From NCBI GenBank assembly GCA_049324575.1, contig JBMONI010000024.1, forward strand, positions 152,883-216,882: a stretch of 64,000 bases of DNA, in the 5' to 3' direction. This DNA comes from JBMONI01 sp049324575. GTDB lineage: Bacteria > Omnitrophota > Omnitrophia > Omnitrophales > Aquincolibacteriaceae. Below, in pieces: positions 42,641 to 50,538 of the stretch. Both the position numbers and the translations under genes were made by a program. The notes under the pieces were generated by a model. It worked only from the letters and a program-made list of their open reading frames with translations. It was not told the DNA's origin and did no database searches. Position 1 is the first letter of the stretch. Each line of letters begins with the position of its first letter.

Positions 42641-44083
42641 TTAGATCACCGCCTTTTCGACCGCCCCGATTTCCTGCCAGATCCGGCGAGCGGCTTCTTC
42701 GGCTCTTTGGACGCAACCGGGAACGCCCACGCCGCGGTAAGAATTTCCCGTCAAAAAGAGCCCGGGAATCTTTCGGACCGCCTCCTCAAGGCGCTGCAAA
42801 AGATCCAGATGTCCGACCCGGTACTGAGGCATTGATTGGACATGGACAGCCGTATGCACGGCCTCCGGAGGACGATGCAGACCGAACGCGGCGCGGATCT
42901 CTTCAAAAACCCGTGAACCGATCTTCTCTCCCGGAAGATCACGGAGAAGATCACAATGCTCCCGTCCGATGAACGCGCGGATCAGCGTTCGCCCGGCGGG
43001 CGCACGGCCCTCAAACTTCTGCCCTGAAAAAGACCCGCCCATCACCTGCGAAAGGTTTTTGGCCGCGACCAGAAATCCGGACCCAGGAGGTAACGGATCC
43101 GCCGCATCCGGGCCAAAACCCAAATGCACGGAGATCATCGAACGAAACGGGATCGAATCCAGTTCTTTCGCAAGCAAAGGATGATCCTCCGCAAGCAACA
43201 TGGCTACTCGCTTGGATGAGACCGCAAGACAGACCGCATCCGCCGAAAGCGTTCGGCCGTCGTCCAAAGTCGCGGTCCATTCATCCCCGCACCGAAGCCT
43301 TTCAAGACGCATGCCGGTCACCCAGCGGATATCGGGCATGCGATCCACCAACGCATCGGTCAAAGTTTGCATTCCGCGGCGGAAAGAAAGGAAAATCCCC
43401 TTCTCCTTTTTGATTCGCGCGATCGGCCCTTCTGCTTTAGAACGATTCGCGAAAAACGCGGCCGCCGCCCGGATCATGCTTCCGTATTTCGTTTCCATCT
43501 CATGGAACCGCGCCAGGGTCGCCCGAAGGCTGATCTCGCAGATATCCCCGCCGTAAATATTCCCCAGAAAAGGCTGCGCAAGTTTTTCCATCGCCTCGCG
43601 TCCGAAACGACGCCGGACAAAATCCCCGAGACTTTCATCGGACTGGTCCCGCCGGGCAGGGATCAAAAGCTCAAGGGCCATACGAAGCTTCCCGGAGAAA
43701 CTGATAAAAGGCAGTTCGAGAAGCGCTCGGATATTCGAAGGGGCGATCAAATAAAAACTGCTCGGGATCCGGTGCAACCGGTTGCGATCGAGCATATAGA
43801 CCTTGCGCTGCCCGGAAGGAATACCGATCAGTTCGTCTTCCAAACCAAGCTTCGCGCATAACTCAAGGGTTTGCGGAGGCTCGGCCGCAAAACTGTCCGG
43901 TCCCCATTCGAATAAATATCCGTTCTCATGCTGAGTCCGGATCACGCCCCCAAGACGAGGCTCCTGTTCCAGGACCGTGAGGTCGAGCGGAATATCATTG
44001 TTCTGGGAAAGCTCGCGAAGATAATAGGCCGTGGCGAGTCCCGAGACCCCGCCGCCGACGATCAGGACCCGTTTCGGCATCAT
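42641..44083 (-). CDS. hemG: Protoporphyrinogen/coproporphyrinogen oxidase (HemY type)
   Basis: A 480-residue FAD enzyme of the HemG/HemY/CgoX group. The N-terminal VLIVGGGVSGLATAYYL is the FAD Rossmann motif. GGVIRTQHENGYLFEWGPDSF and a C-terminal NSYRGVGVPGCVQRAEEAA are family signatures. It oxidises protoporphyrinogen or coproporphyrinogen, and sequence inspection cannot decide which. The start at 44083 overlaps the stop of the upstream radical SAM gene (ATGA). A second ATG follows at once. The enzyme class normally uses O2, which contrasts with the anaerobic metabolism encoded nearby. Confidence 0.88.
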   Translation of the reverse strand: MMPKRVLIVGGGVSGLATAYYLRELSQNNDIPLDLTVLEQEPRLGGVIRTQHENGYLFEWGPDSFAAEPPQTLELCAKLGLEDELIGIPSGQRKVYMLDRNRLHRIPSSFYLIAPSNIRALLELPFISFSGKLRMALELLIPARRDQSDESLGDFVRRRFGREAMEKLAQPFLGNIYGGDICEISLRATLARFHEMETKYGSMIRAAAAFFANRSKAEGPIARIKKEKGIFLSFRRGMQTLTDALVDRMPDIRWVTGMRLERLRCGDEWTATLDDGRTLSADAVCLAVSSKRVAMLLAEDHPLLAKELDSIPFRSMISVHLGFGPDAADPLPPGSGFLVAAKNLSQVMGGSFSGQKFEGRAPAGRTLIRAFIGREHCDLLRDLPGEKIGSRVFEEIRAAFGLHRPPEAVHTAVHVQSMPQYRVGHLDLLQRLEEAVRKIPGLFLTGNSYRGVGVPGCVQRAEEAARRIWQEIGAVEKAVI

Positions 44084-45213
44084 GGGCATTCCCGAACCGG
44101 ATCGATCGCCGCACTCAGAAGACCCGGCCCACCCCATCCCATGACCGATTGATAGCCCAGACGGCCAAGGACCGCCGTCATTGCGTCGAGAGACCGGTGG
44201 TCGGAGAGGTGGAATTGGCCTTCGCCCTCCTCTTCGTCAGGGTTCGCATATCCTCCGATATCGGTCGAAACCCCGGCGCTCAGATGGGTCACGCCAATCC
44301 CCAGTCGAAGAAGCTCATCCCGGAATTCCCCGCGCTCACGGGTCGTCAAGACGATTCCGGAAGCCGGAAGGGCAATCCGCAGGACCGTGAGTATTTTTTT
44401 GAAATCCTCGTCCGAGACAAAATCTCCCTCGATAGCCGTCAAATCGACCCCGGTCGCAGGCCTCAAGCGCGGCAAAGAGATCGTCGACGGGAATCTCCCG
44501 TGATCCCGGAACAAGACCCAGGCATGCTCCATGAGGGAAAAAACTTCCGCACGGAAATCCGAGAGCCCGGCAAGGAACCCGACCCCGATCTGTTCGATCC
44601 CCTCGCCCNNNNNNNNNNCGCGGGAAAGGGCTCGATAACGCCAATCGAAATCCGTCTTGGGGCCCGGCGGATGCATTTTTCGATAGGTCGCCGGATCGTA
44701 GGTCTCCTGATAAAGAACGCAGCGGTTCACGCCAAGGTCTTTCAAAAAACGGTAGTCATGGCTTTCGGCAGGACCGATTTCGATTCCTACCGAAAAATCA
44801 AGGCCGGCATCCCGCAGTCCCCAGAGATAAGGGCCCAGGTGTCTCGCATCGGCATGGTCCGGATGTTCTCCGGCCACAAGCAACAGAGTCCGGTGCCCCC
44901 GTTCCCAAAGGATACGGGCTTCCTGGACGAAGGCCTCGACCGAAAGGGCATGGCGTTTCACCTGCTCGTTAGACCGCCGGAAACCGCAGTAAAGACAGTC
45001 ATTGACGCAATGATTTGAAAAATAAAGAGGGGCAAAAAGAAAGATCTTCGAGTGGAAATTCTCGACCGTAAGTCTCTTGGCCAGCGCCATCAGACCGGAC
45101 CAATCTGCAGGTCCTGCACGTTCCAGAAGACAGCGGGTCTCTTCCGGCGTAAGCCCCTTGCCGAGGGAAGCTTTCTTCAGGACCCCATTGAAATTTTGCG
45201 ACTGGTCTTCCAT
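44080..45213 (-). CDS. HydG/ThiH-family radical SAM enzyme (contains assembly gap)
   Basis: About 377 residues with a four-residue unknown stretch from ten N. FAPLYFSNHCVNDCLYCGFRRSN carries the Cys-x3-Cys-x2-Cys cluster site and is strikingly HydG-like. The C-terminus (EGEGQFHLSDHRSLDAM...GYQSV) ends as ThiH does, without the second-cluster Cys motif that HydG needs to make CO and cyanide. It should cleave tyrosine or a related amino acid to a radical fragment. Calling it ThiH would imply thiamine synthesis, but no thi genes are here. It heads the four-gene operon, with GAGG before the ATG. The exact reaction is open. Confidence 0.65.
   Translation of the reverse strand: MEDQSQNFNGVLKKASLGKGLTPEETRCLLERAGPADWSGLMALAKRLTVENFHSKIFLFAPLYFSNHCVNDCLYCGFRRSNEQVKRHALSVEAFVQEARILWERGHRTLLLVAGEHPDHADARHLGPYLWGLRDAGLDFSVGIEIGPAESHDYRFLKDLGVNRCVLYQETYDPATYRKMHPPGPKTDFDWRYRALSRXXXXGEGIEQIGVGFLAGLSDFRAEVFSLMEHAWVLFRDHGRFPSTISLPRLRPATGVDLTAIEGDFVSDEDFKKILTVLRIALPASGIVLTTRERGEFRDELLRLGIGVTHLSAGVSTDIGGYANPDEEEGEGQFHLSDHRSLDAMTAVLGRLGYQSVMGWGGPGLLSAAIDPVRECP
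44609..44618. other. Assembly gap of ten N
   Basis: Ten undetermined bases inside the HydG/ThiH-like gene. The frame is kept across it, but ten is a common placeholder, so the true length is unknown and residues may be missing. Confidence 0.95.
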
Positions 45214-45253
45214 AGCTTTTCCTCTGTCAGCGCCACGGGATGCTTCGAGCCCT

Positions 45254-45273
45254 CGGGAGCCCGAAGGGTCCCG
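45254..45273 (-). terminator. Stable hairpin between ferritin and radical SAM operon
   Basis: On the minus strand a stem of seven pairs with one C:C mismatch is closed by a TTCG tetraloop. A TTTTT run lies closer to the ferritin stop, but no T-tract follows the hairpin, so it may be a transcript-stabilising or attenuating structure rather than a terminator. Confidence 0.35.
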
Positions 45274-45310
45274 GTCCCAGCAGCGGAAAAATCAGGAAGG
45301 ACGTAGCGGG

Positions 45311-45808
45311 TTATTTCTTTTCAGCGCGTCTGCCGATCTCTTGATCGATCAGGAACATCCCTTTCTCGTCCGTCCCCGCCATTTTAACCAAATCCAGGAC
45401 AGATTGGAAGAGGTGCTCCTCTTCATGCTGTTCGGCGACATACCACTGAAGGAACTGGAACGTGGAATAATCCTTGTCCTTCAAGCAGGTATCCACCAAA
45501 GCATTGATGGAGCTTGTCACATGCTGTTCATGCTTGAGGACCTGTTCGAACATTTTCACGACCGTTTTGAATTCCGAAGGCGGCTCTCTCAGCGAAGTAG
45601 CCCGCGCGTATCCGCCCGCGGCATTGATATAATGGAAGAGCTTCATCATGTGTTCACGCTCTTCTTCGGCATGCGCAAATAAGAACTTGGCGCAACCTAA
45701 GCGCGCCTGTTTTTCACACCAGGACGCCATGGCCAAATACAAATGGGACGCATAATTCTCCTCGGCGATCTGCTGATTCAGCAGGGTCTCTATTTTCGTA
45801 GAAAGCAT
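45311..45808 (-). CDS. ftnA: Ferritin
   Basis: A 165-residue bacterial ferritin. The ferroxidase ligands appear in order: Glu in EENYASHLYLAM, the E-x2-x-H group in AEEEREHMMKLF, and Glu/Gln in VAEQHEEEHLFQ. It stores iron and detoxifies Fe2+ with O2 or peroxide. AAGGAGG precedes the ATG at 45808, and the longer open frame is not supported. It complements the Feo uptake genes further right. Confidence 0.93.
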   Translation of the reverse strand: MLSTKIETLLNQQIAEENYASHLYLAMASWCEKQARLGCAKFLFAHAEEEREHMMKLFHYINAAGGYARATSLREPPSEFKTVVKMFEQVLKHEQHVTSSINALVDTCLKDKDYSTFQFLQWYVAEQHEEEHLFQSVLDLVKMAGTDEKGMFLIDQEIGRRAEKK

Positions 45809-45895
45809 AGGCCTTCCTCCTTGATCTTGGGGACCTTGTCGAAAGCTCAAGCTAACATATCATGGAAGGCAAGATTCCGAAGCTGTTGGAAAATT

Positions 45896-46273
45896 TCAGG
45901 AGATGTGGATCTTCGCAGCCTCGCCTCCCTTTTCGAGATAGCGGGCCGCATAAAGATGATAACGGTGAGCAAGCTCAGAGATCTCAAAAGCGATCTGCGT
46001 GATCTCTTCTCGGATCTTCCTGGCTTGTTCTTCTGCAAGATCCTCGGCGGGAATTCGGCCCAGGCGGGTTTGGATCGTGCTTAGTTTTTTCTTCTGAGCC
46101 CGGATCAGACGCGCATACGTTTGCGCTTTGCTTTGGAGTTCCGGAACAGAAAGAAGGCCGATCTCGGCTTCGATCGCCTCGATCGGCCTGCGGGGATCTT
46201 CTTGTTTGGCGCACCCTGAAGAGAGACCGATCATCCAACTCAGGATCCATCCTGCGACAGCGATCTTTCCCAT
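45896..46273 (-). CDS. Small coiled-coil lipoprotein
   Basis: A 125-residue protein with a signal peptide ending in the lipobox LSSGC, followed by long charged helices (~35-115) likely to form a coiled coil. No family was recognised. The ATG at 46273 gives a proper lipoprotein signal, whereas the longer frame would not. It follows the winged-helix gene by 26 bases. The function is unknown. Confidence 0.6.
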   Translation of the reverse strand: MGKIAVAGWILSWMIGLSSGCAKQEDPRRPIEAIEAEIGLLSVPELQSKAQTYARLIRAQKKKLSTIQTRLGRIPAEDLAEEQARKIREEITQIAFEISELAHRYHLYAARYLEKGGEAAKIHIS

Positions 46274-46299
46274 CAAAAAACGGCGATACGACGTCGGGA

Positions 46300-46515
46300 T
46301 CAAGCCTTGAAAAGCGAGATCTTGGTCGTCTTGCCCGATCTTTTGAAACAAACTTTCCCTTCGCGGGCAAGCCAGCCCAAGCCCTGATGCAACAACTCGA
46401 GATCTTCGATCCCTGCCTTCGTGCGAAGCTTGGATTCTGCCAGCTCGTTGTTCTCTTCAAGCGCTTTGTAGATCTTGCCGGCCGCTTCGCCGATGAAATA
46501 ATACTGTTCCTGCAT
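46300..46515 (-). CDS. Small winged-helix protein (DUF2582-like)
   Basis: A 71-residue protein that is a single winged helix of the DUF2582/WHTH_10 type: IGEAAGKIYKALEENNELAESKLRTK, then LLHQGLGWLAREGKVCF and a final beta wing. GGAGGAGG lies tight against the ATG at 46515. It sits 17 bases after the GH57 stop, so it may belong to that operon. The role is unknown, and DNA binding is likely only by fold. Confidence 0.72.
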   Translation of the reverse strand: MQEQYYFIGEAAGKIYKALEENNELAESKLRTKAGIEDLELLHQGLGWLAREGKVCFKRSGKTTKISLFKA

Positions 46516-46532
46516 TCCTCCTCCTTTGCGGG

Positions 46533-48122
46533 TTAGTTTTGTTCGCAATAATTCCGAAAATTCACGTTCGGAAAGATATTGTTCTTGTTCTCAAGCCGCG
46601 AGATCCAACCTTCGTCCACATGCTGCTTGAGCAGATCATGGTAAATACGGTTAAAATTCGCCAAATGCTCTTTCGTTCTTTTTTCGGCATACGGGACCAT
46701 GGTCTGCATATGCATGATAAATGCCCAGTCGCTCGATTGGGCAAGTAAAAGCTCCCGCGCCGCCTGATTCAGAGCGCGTTCGATCATGCCGTTCGATCCG
46801 TTGAACCGGTTCGCCAGCTCCGTCATGCGAAGCCCTGCCTTGTGCAGATGACGGTAGATCCAGTGGTTGGACCCCGAAAGCCAGGTCTCACTGTAGCCCT
46901 TCCATCCCCAACTCGACATGGAGGGTGTCGAAACCTGGTTAATGCGGTAGACGTTCAAATAATCCGAAGGAGTGATCAGCCGGATAGCCTGCTGGTCATA
47001 AGCGACCTTGCGGATCAGGAAATTAAGGAATTCAGGCCCTTCGTACCACCAATGCCCGAAGAGTTCGGCATCGTAAGGCGCGACCACGATCGGCTTTCTC
47101 CCCATGAAGCTTTCGAGATATTCCGCTTGTTTCTCACGGTTGAACATGAAATTGCCCGCATGTTCAGCCGCCCGCTCAAGCGCCCACGTACGGACATAAG
47201 GCTCCTTATGATCGCTCTCCCCCGTGATCCGGTAATATTTGATCCCGGTGTTGATCCGGTGCCCATCCGGCGAAATGTAATTACGGATATAATCGTAATC
47301 CAGATCGAACCCGATATCCCGATAGAATTCCCGATAATTATAATCGCCCGGATAGCCTTCGATCGAAGACCAGACCTGCTTAGAGGATTCCATGTCTCGC
47401 GCAAAGGCCGCAACGCCCGACGGACAATAGATCGGAGCATAAACGCCGAACTTGGGACGGGGAGACGCATGAAGGATCCCGTGCGTGTCCGTCAAAAAAT
47501 AACGGATCCCAACGGATTTGAGGATCTCGTCGACCCCGGGATAATAACCGCATTCGGGAAGCCATATCCCGATCGGGTTCCGCCCGAAGATCCCCCGGTA
47601 CTGCTCTACCGCGGTCACGATCTGCGCCTTGACCGCCGCATAATTACGGTTCACGAGCGGAAGATAACCATGGGTGGCGCCGCAGGTAATGATCTCGAGA
47701 TGGCCCCGGTCCTGGAATTTTTTAAAAGCCCAGGTAATATCCTTGTAATAGCGGTTGAGGAAGGTATCCCGCGCCTGGGTGAACTGCCAGTAATAATGCA
47801 ATGCCGTCTGGTGGAATTCGGGCTGAAATCGCGTCCGTTCGACCTCTTTGCTCGAAAGCTCGATCAATTTGTCCACATGCCGGATATAGCGATCCTGCAG
47901 GAGAGGATCTTTCAACATGGAGATCAGGGTCGGCGTAAGGGACATGGTGATCCGGAACGGCACTTTGTCACGCTCGAGCCCCTCGAACATATGGATCAGC
48001 GGGATGTAGGTCTCGGTAATGGCTTCGTAAAGCCAACTTTCCTCGAGGAAGAACTCATGTTCGGGATGGCGCACGAACGGCAAATGCGCATGCAACACGA
48101 TCGATAAAAAACCCTTTTCCAT
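46533..48122 (-). CDS. GH57 1,4-alpha-glucan branching enzyme-like
   Basis: A 529-residue GH57 enzyme. LHAHLPFVRHPEHEFFLEE opens the catalytic barrel. The nucleophile Glu is in GIWLPECGYYPG and the acid Asp in APYDAELFGHWWYEG. The C-terminal helical DUF1957-like domain holds WAFIMHMQTMVPYA. This domain order marks the branching-enzyme subgroup rather than amylopullulanase. It would introduce alpha-1,6 branches into glycogen. The DUF4912 gene lies 36 bases upstream, a frequent companion of GH57 enzymes. Confidence 0.88.
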   Translation of the reverse strand: MEKGFLSIVLHAHLPFVRHPEHEFFLEESWLYEAITETYIPLIHMFEGLERDKVPFRITMSLTPTLISMLKDPLLQDRYIRHVDKLIELSSKEVERTRFQPEFHQTALHYYWQFTQARDTFLNRYYKDITWAFKKFQDRGHLEIITCGATHGYLPLVNRNYAAVKAQIVTAVEQYRGIFGRNPIGIWLPECGYYPGVDEILKSVGIRYFLTDTHGILHASPRPKFGVYAPIYCPSGVAAFARDMESSKQVWSSIEGYPGDYNYREFYRDIGFDLDYDYIRNYISPDGHRINTGIKYYRITGESDHKEPYVRTWALERAAEHAGNFMFNREKQAEYLESFMGRKPIVVAPYDAELFGHWWYEGPEFLNFLIRKVAYDQQAIRLITPSDYLNVYRINQVSTPSMSSWGWKGYSETWLSGSNHWIYRHLHKAGLRMTELANRFNGSNGMIERALNQAARELLLAQSSDWAFIMHMQTMVPYAEKRTKEHLANFNRIYHDLLKQHVDEGWISRLENKNNIFPNVNFRNYCEQN

Positions 48123-48157
48123 AGTGTCCTATTCTTTCCTTCCCGTGGATACTGCTC

Positions 48158-49270
48158 TTACGAACCCGCTTTGAGGATGGGAGCAGGTCTTTCGGTACTA
48201 CGCACGACCGTAGGAATGATATTTCTCTCTTCCAGCCCGTCGGCGGAGACCGCCTTGGCATCTAGAACGATCTTCCCGTCCGGAAGAGCGAAACGGCAGG
48301 TAAAGGTCCCGTCCGGCCTAAGCTTCACGGTCTTGCCCTGGAGGGTGACAAGCGCATCCGGCTCCGTAGCTCCGTAAACGATCAATTCGCAGTCGAGGAC
48401 GAACCAGAATCCTCGTTGTTTTTTGATCTTGACCGGACTGCCCATGCTGGTGATCATACCGGCGCCCGATCCCGAGGTGATCGCCCCGCGCAATCTTTCT
48501 TCCATGAGCTTTTGGAGTTCCGCCGAGCTTTTGCCGACCTCGAACCCCCCGGAAAGGGCATACATCTTGTCGAAATCAATATCCATCCACTGCTCATCGA
48601 TCACATCCGACATGCCGGCCCTCGGCGTTGTAACCTGGTTGGAACGGACCAGCATGAGATAACGGCCGTCGCGGTGCAATAAACCGATCTCGGCGACATA
48701 ACTTCGGTTCGGATGAACATTGATGAACCAATGATCCACCACATCTTTCAATTCAACGTTAGAGAAGATCTCCCAGTTTTTGGGATCCGAGGTGTCATAG
48801 ACCCGCAGGAGGGTCTTGACCTCATCCCAGTTCCCGCCAAGCTGCTGGAGCGCCTGCCAATGGCGATCGTGCTGAATCTCCCAGTAGGCGTAAATCCAAT
48901 GAGGGTCCCGGACAAGAAGGTAAATATGGTTATCCCCGTAATTCGACGGAAGATCCTGGCTCTGCTCGGGCCAGATCTGTTGGGCGGGCGAAACAGCGAA
49001 CTCATGCCGTGGAGACACCTGAAGAATTTCCTGGGCCGAAACAGCTTCCGCTGAAGTTTCCTGCAAACGGGTCAATGCCGGAGAAGCGGTCGCGGGGGAT
49101 GTCTTCGCAGAAGCTTTAAGCGAGCGCAGGGTCTTTTTGAAGGAGATGATCTTTTCGGGGAGTGATCTTTTTTCTGGCTTTTCCGTTTTAGCCGTTCGCG
49201 TGTTCGGCTTCTTTACGGAATTCTTCGATGAGGCACGGACCTCATCTTTTCTCTTGCGCGGCACCGCCAT
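48158..49270 (-). CDS. DUF4912 domain protein
   Basis: A 370-residue protein. Residues 1-~100 are basic and disordered (Lys/Ser/Thr-rich). Residues ~115-240 form the DUF4912 domain (YLLVRDPHWIYAYWEIQ, RVYDTSD). Residues ~290-360 resemble an Ig-like or carbohydrate-binding-type strand set (LIVYGATEPDALVTLQGK). The family often neighbours glycogen genes, and its fold suggests carbohydrate binding. GGGGGAG precedes the ATG. With the GH57 gene it forms a small operon driven by the promoter at 49385-49414. Confidence 0.82.
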   Translation of the reverse strand: MAVPRKRKDEVRASSKNSVKKPNTRTAKTEKPEKRSLPEKIISFKKTLRSLKASAKTSPATASPALTRLQETSAEAVSAQEILQVSPRHEFAVSPAQQIWPEQSQDLPSNYGDNHIYLLVRDPHWIYAYWEIQHDRHWQALQQLGGNWDEVKTLLRVYDTSDPKNWEIFSNVELKDVVDHWFINVHPNRSYVAEIGLLHRDGRYLMLVRSNQVTTPRAGMSDVIDEQWMDIDFDKMYALSGGFEVGKSSAELQKLMEERLRGAITSGSGAGMITSMGSPVKIKKQRGFWFVLDCELIVYGATEPDALVTLQGKTVKLRPDGTFTCRFALPDGKIVLDAKAVSADGLEERNIIPTVVRSTERPAPILKAGS

Positions 49271-49384
49271 GATCTCCCCCGATCTGAATCAAAATGCTTG
49301 TGAATGATAAAAAGCCGTTTTCAGACCCCTACTATGTACTTCTCATGGATATAAGAAAATATAAAGCCGCGGGAAAGACAATTC

Positions 49385-49414
49385 ATTCTAGCAAAAGACA
49401 CAAGCTTTTCGCAA
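49385..49414 (-). promoter_or_regulatory. Promoter of the DUF4912-GH57 operon
   Basis: On the minus strand TTGCGA (49409-49414), 18-base spacer and TAGAAT (49385-49390) preceded by TGC. It lies ~115 bases before the DUF4912 start. The ~215-base region around it is otherwise non-coding. Confidence 0.55.
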
Positions 49415-49485
49415 CTGCTTTCAACCGACTTTGGCAAAATTTTCCCATTCTTGACTCGATCCCGCGGCAAATTCCATTTTCTGGC

Positions 49486-50511
49486 CTATACCCCTAATAG
49501 CGCATTGACTTTCTCAATGACTTTAAATGCATCGGCCACATAGAGAATATCCGCTTTTCCATGAGCCCAGCCGCAGTTAGGGTCCAAATTAACCGCCCTT
49601 CTCTCCTTGATAAAGCGCCATCCCACTACATGAGGCTCTTCCCCATGGCAGCAGGTCGCCAATCCTTTAGGATGCCGAGGGGAAGTGCCTGTTTGTCCCA
49701 CCTGGTTCAGATGGCTCATGAACGAAAGGACTTCCAGCCCCTCGGTGGACTGATCGACCAGGGATTTGCTGCTCCCCAGCGAGGCCTGGCTTTTTTGGAT
49801 CATGTCCAGGATAAGTTTTTCCGCTTCTTTGATATGGGCTTGGCCATCGGCCTGTTTTTTGGTCCACCCGGCTCCCGCAACAAAAAGCAGTGCGGCGTCC
49901 GGACGAAGGGTCTGCGCACCCGCTGAAGCGGCTTCAAATCTTACGACTTCGGTCTTTTTATTTTGATCCGTCAGGGCCACAGAGACCTTTTCTGCTGACA
50001 CTGTCCCCGGAGTCCCCTTCCAAGCCGGGTAAATCCCCGATTCGACCAGAAGGAACCACGGCCGTTTGGATCGAGCAATCGTGGCCAGCATCCTCTGGCG
50101 ATAATACCAACGCTGCACCTTGAGCCCTGAGGTAAGATCAAGACCGCTCACCCGCGTATCGATCGATCCGCCCGCCCGCTGCGCCACGCCGGCCATCATG
50201 CGAGAGAAACGCGAAGTTGCGGGCGCAACGATCAACGTAGGGGAAGCCGCTTTGACCGCTGCGAAGACGGCTTCGATGTCCGTGGAATAACGCGCCGCTT
50301 CAAGATCTTTGCCTCCCACCGCATAAAACTTTTTCGCTCCGCAAGCCGCGAGAGCGTTCAAAGCCGGCTCCGGCTCGCCGCCGATCACCGCCGTCTCGAG
50401 GACCGCCTGCAGTTTTTCGGCCATCTCACGGGCCGCGCTTAACGTCTCCAGAGCGATCCTCGGGAAGGACCCGTCCGGTTGAGTGTGCGCTATAAAAAGG
50501 ATCTTTTCCAT
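49486..50511 (-). CDS. etfA: Divergent electron-transfer flavoprotein alpha subunit (EtfA/FixB)
   Basis: A 341-residue EtfA-like protein. The N-terminal domain (ILFIAHTQPDGSFPRIALETLSAAREMA) and LNQVGQTGTSPR show the family. The canonical C-terminal FAD motif GISGAIQH is replaced by a Cys-rich TCCHGEEPHVVGW. The usual D-x-x-APIF...ADYG is replaced by DPNCGWAHGKADILYVAD. It is therefore highly diverged in the cofactor pocket. It lies next to etfB, an ETF dehydrogenase and an acyl-CoA dehydrogenase, so electron transfer from acyl-CoA remains the best guess. Confidence 0.75.
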   Translation of the reverse strand: MEKILFIAHTQPDGSFPRIALETLSAAREMAEKLQAVLETAVIGGEPEPALNALAACGAKKFYAVGGKDLEAARYSTDIEAVFAAVKAASPTLIVAPATSRFSRMMAGVAQRAGGSIDTRVSGLDLTSGLKVQRWYYRQRMLATIARSKRPWFLLVESGIYPAWKGTPGTVSAEKVSVALTDQNKKTEVVRFEAASAGAQTLRPDAALLFVAGAGWTKKQADGQAHIKEAEKLILDMIQKSQASLGSSKSLVDQSTEGLEVLSFMSHLNQVGQTGTSPRHPKGLATCCHGEEPHVVGWRFIKERRAVNLDPNCGWAHGKADILYVADAFKVIEKVNALLGV

Positions 50512-50538
50512 AAGGGGTAGCTCTCCCGTGTTTAAAAG

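Noticed and set aside
44080..45213. Firm call of hydrogenase maturase HydG
   Set aside because: The C-terminal second-cluster Cys motif required of HydG is absent, and a gap interrupts the gene.
45214..45310. TPP or cobalamin riboswitch before the ThiH/HydG-like gene
   Set aside because: The conserved cores of those riboswitches are not present.
49294..49497. 67-codon plus-strand open frame in the intergenic region upstream of the DUF4912 gene
   Set aside because: No ribosome-binding site, no recognisable pattern, and it overlaps the minus-strand promoter region and the end of etfA.
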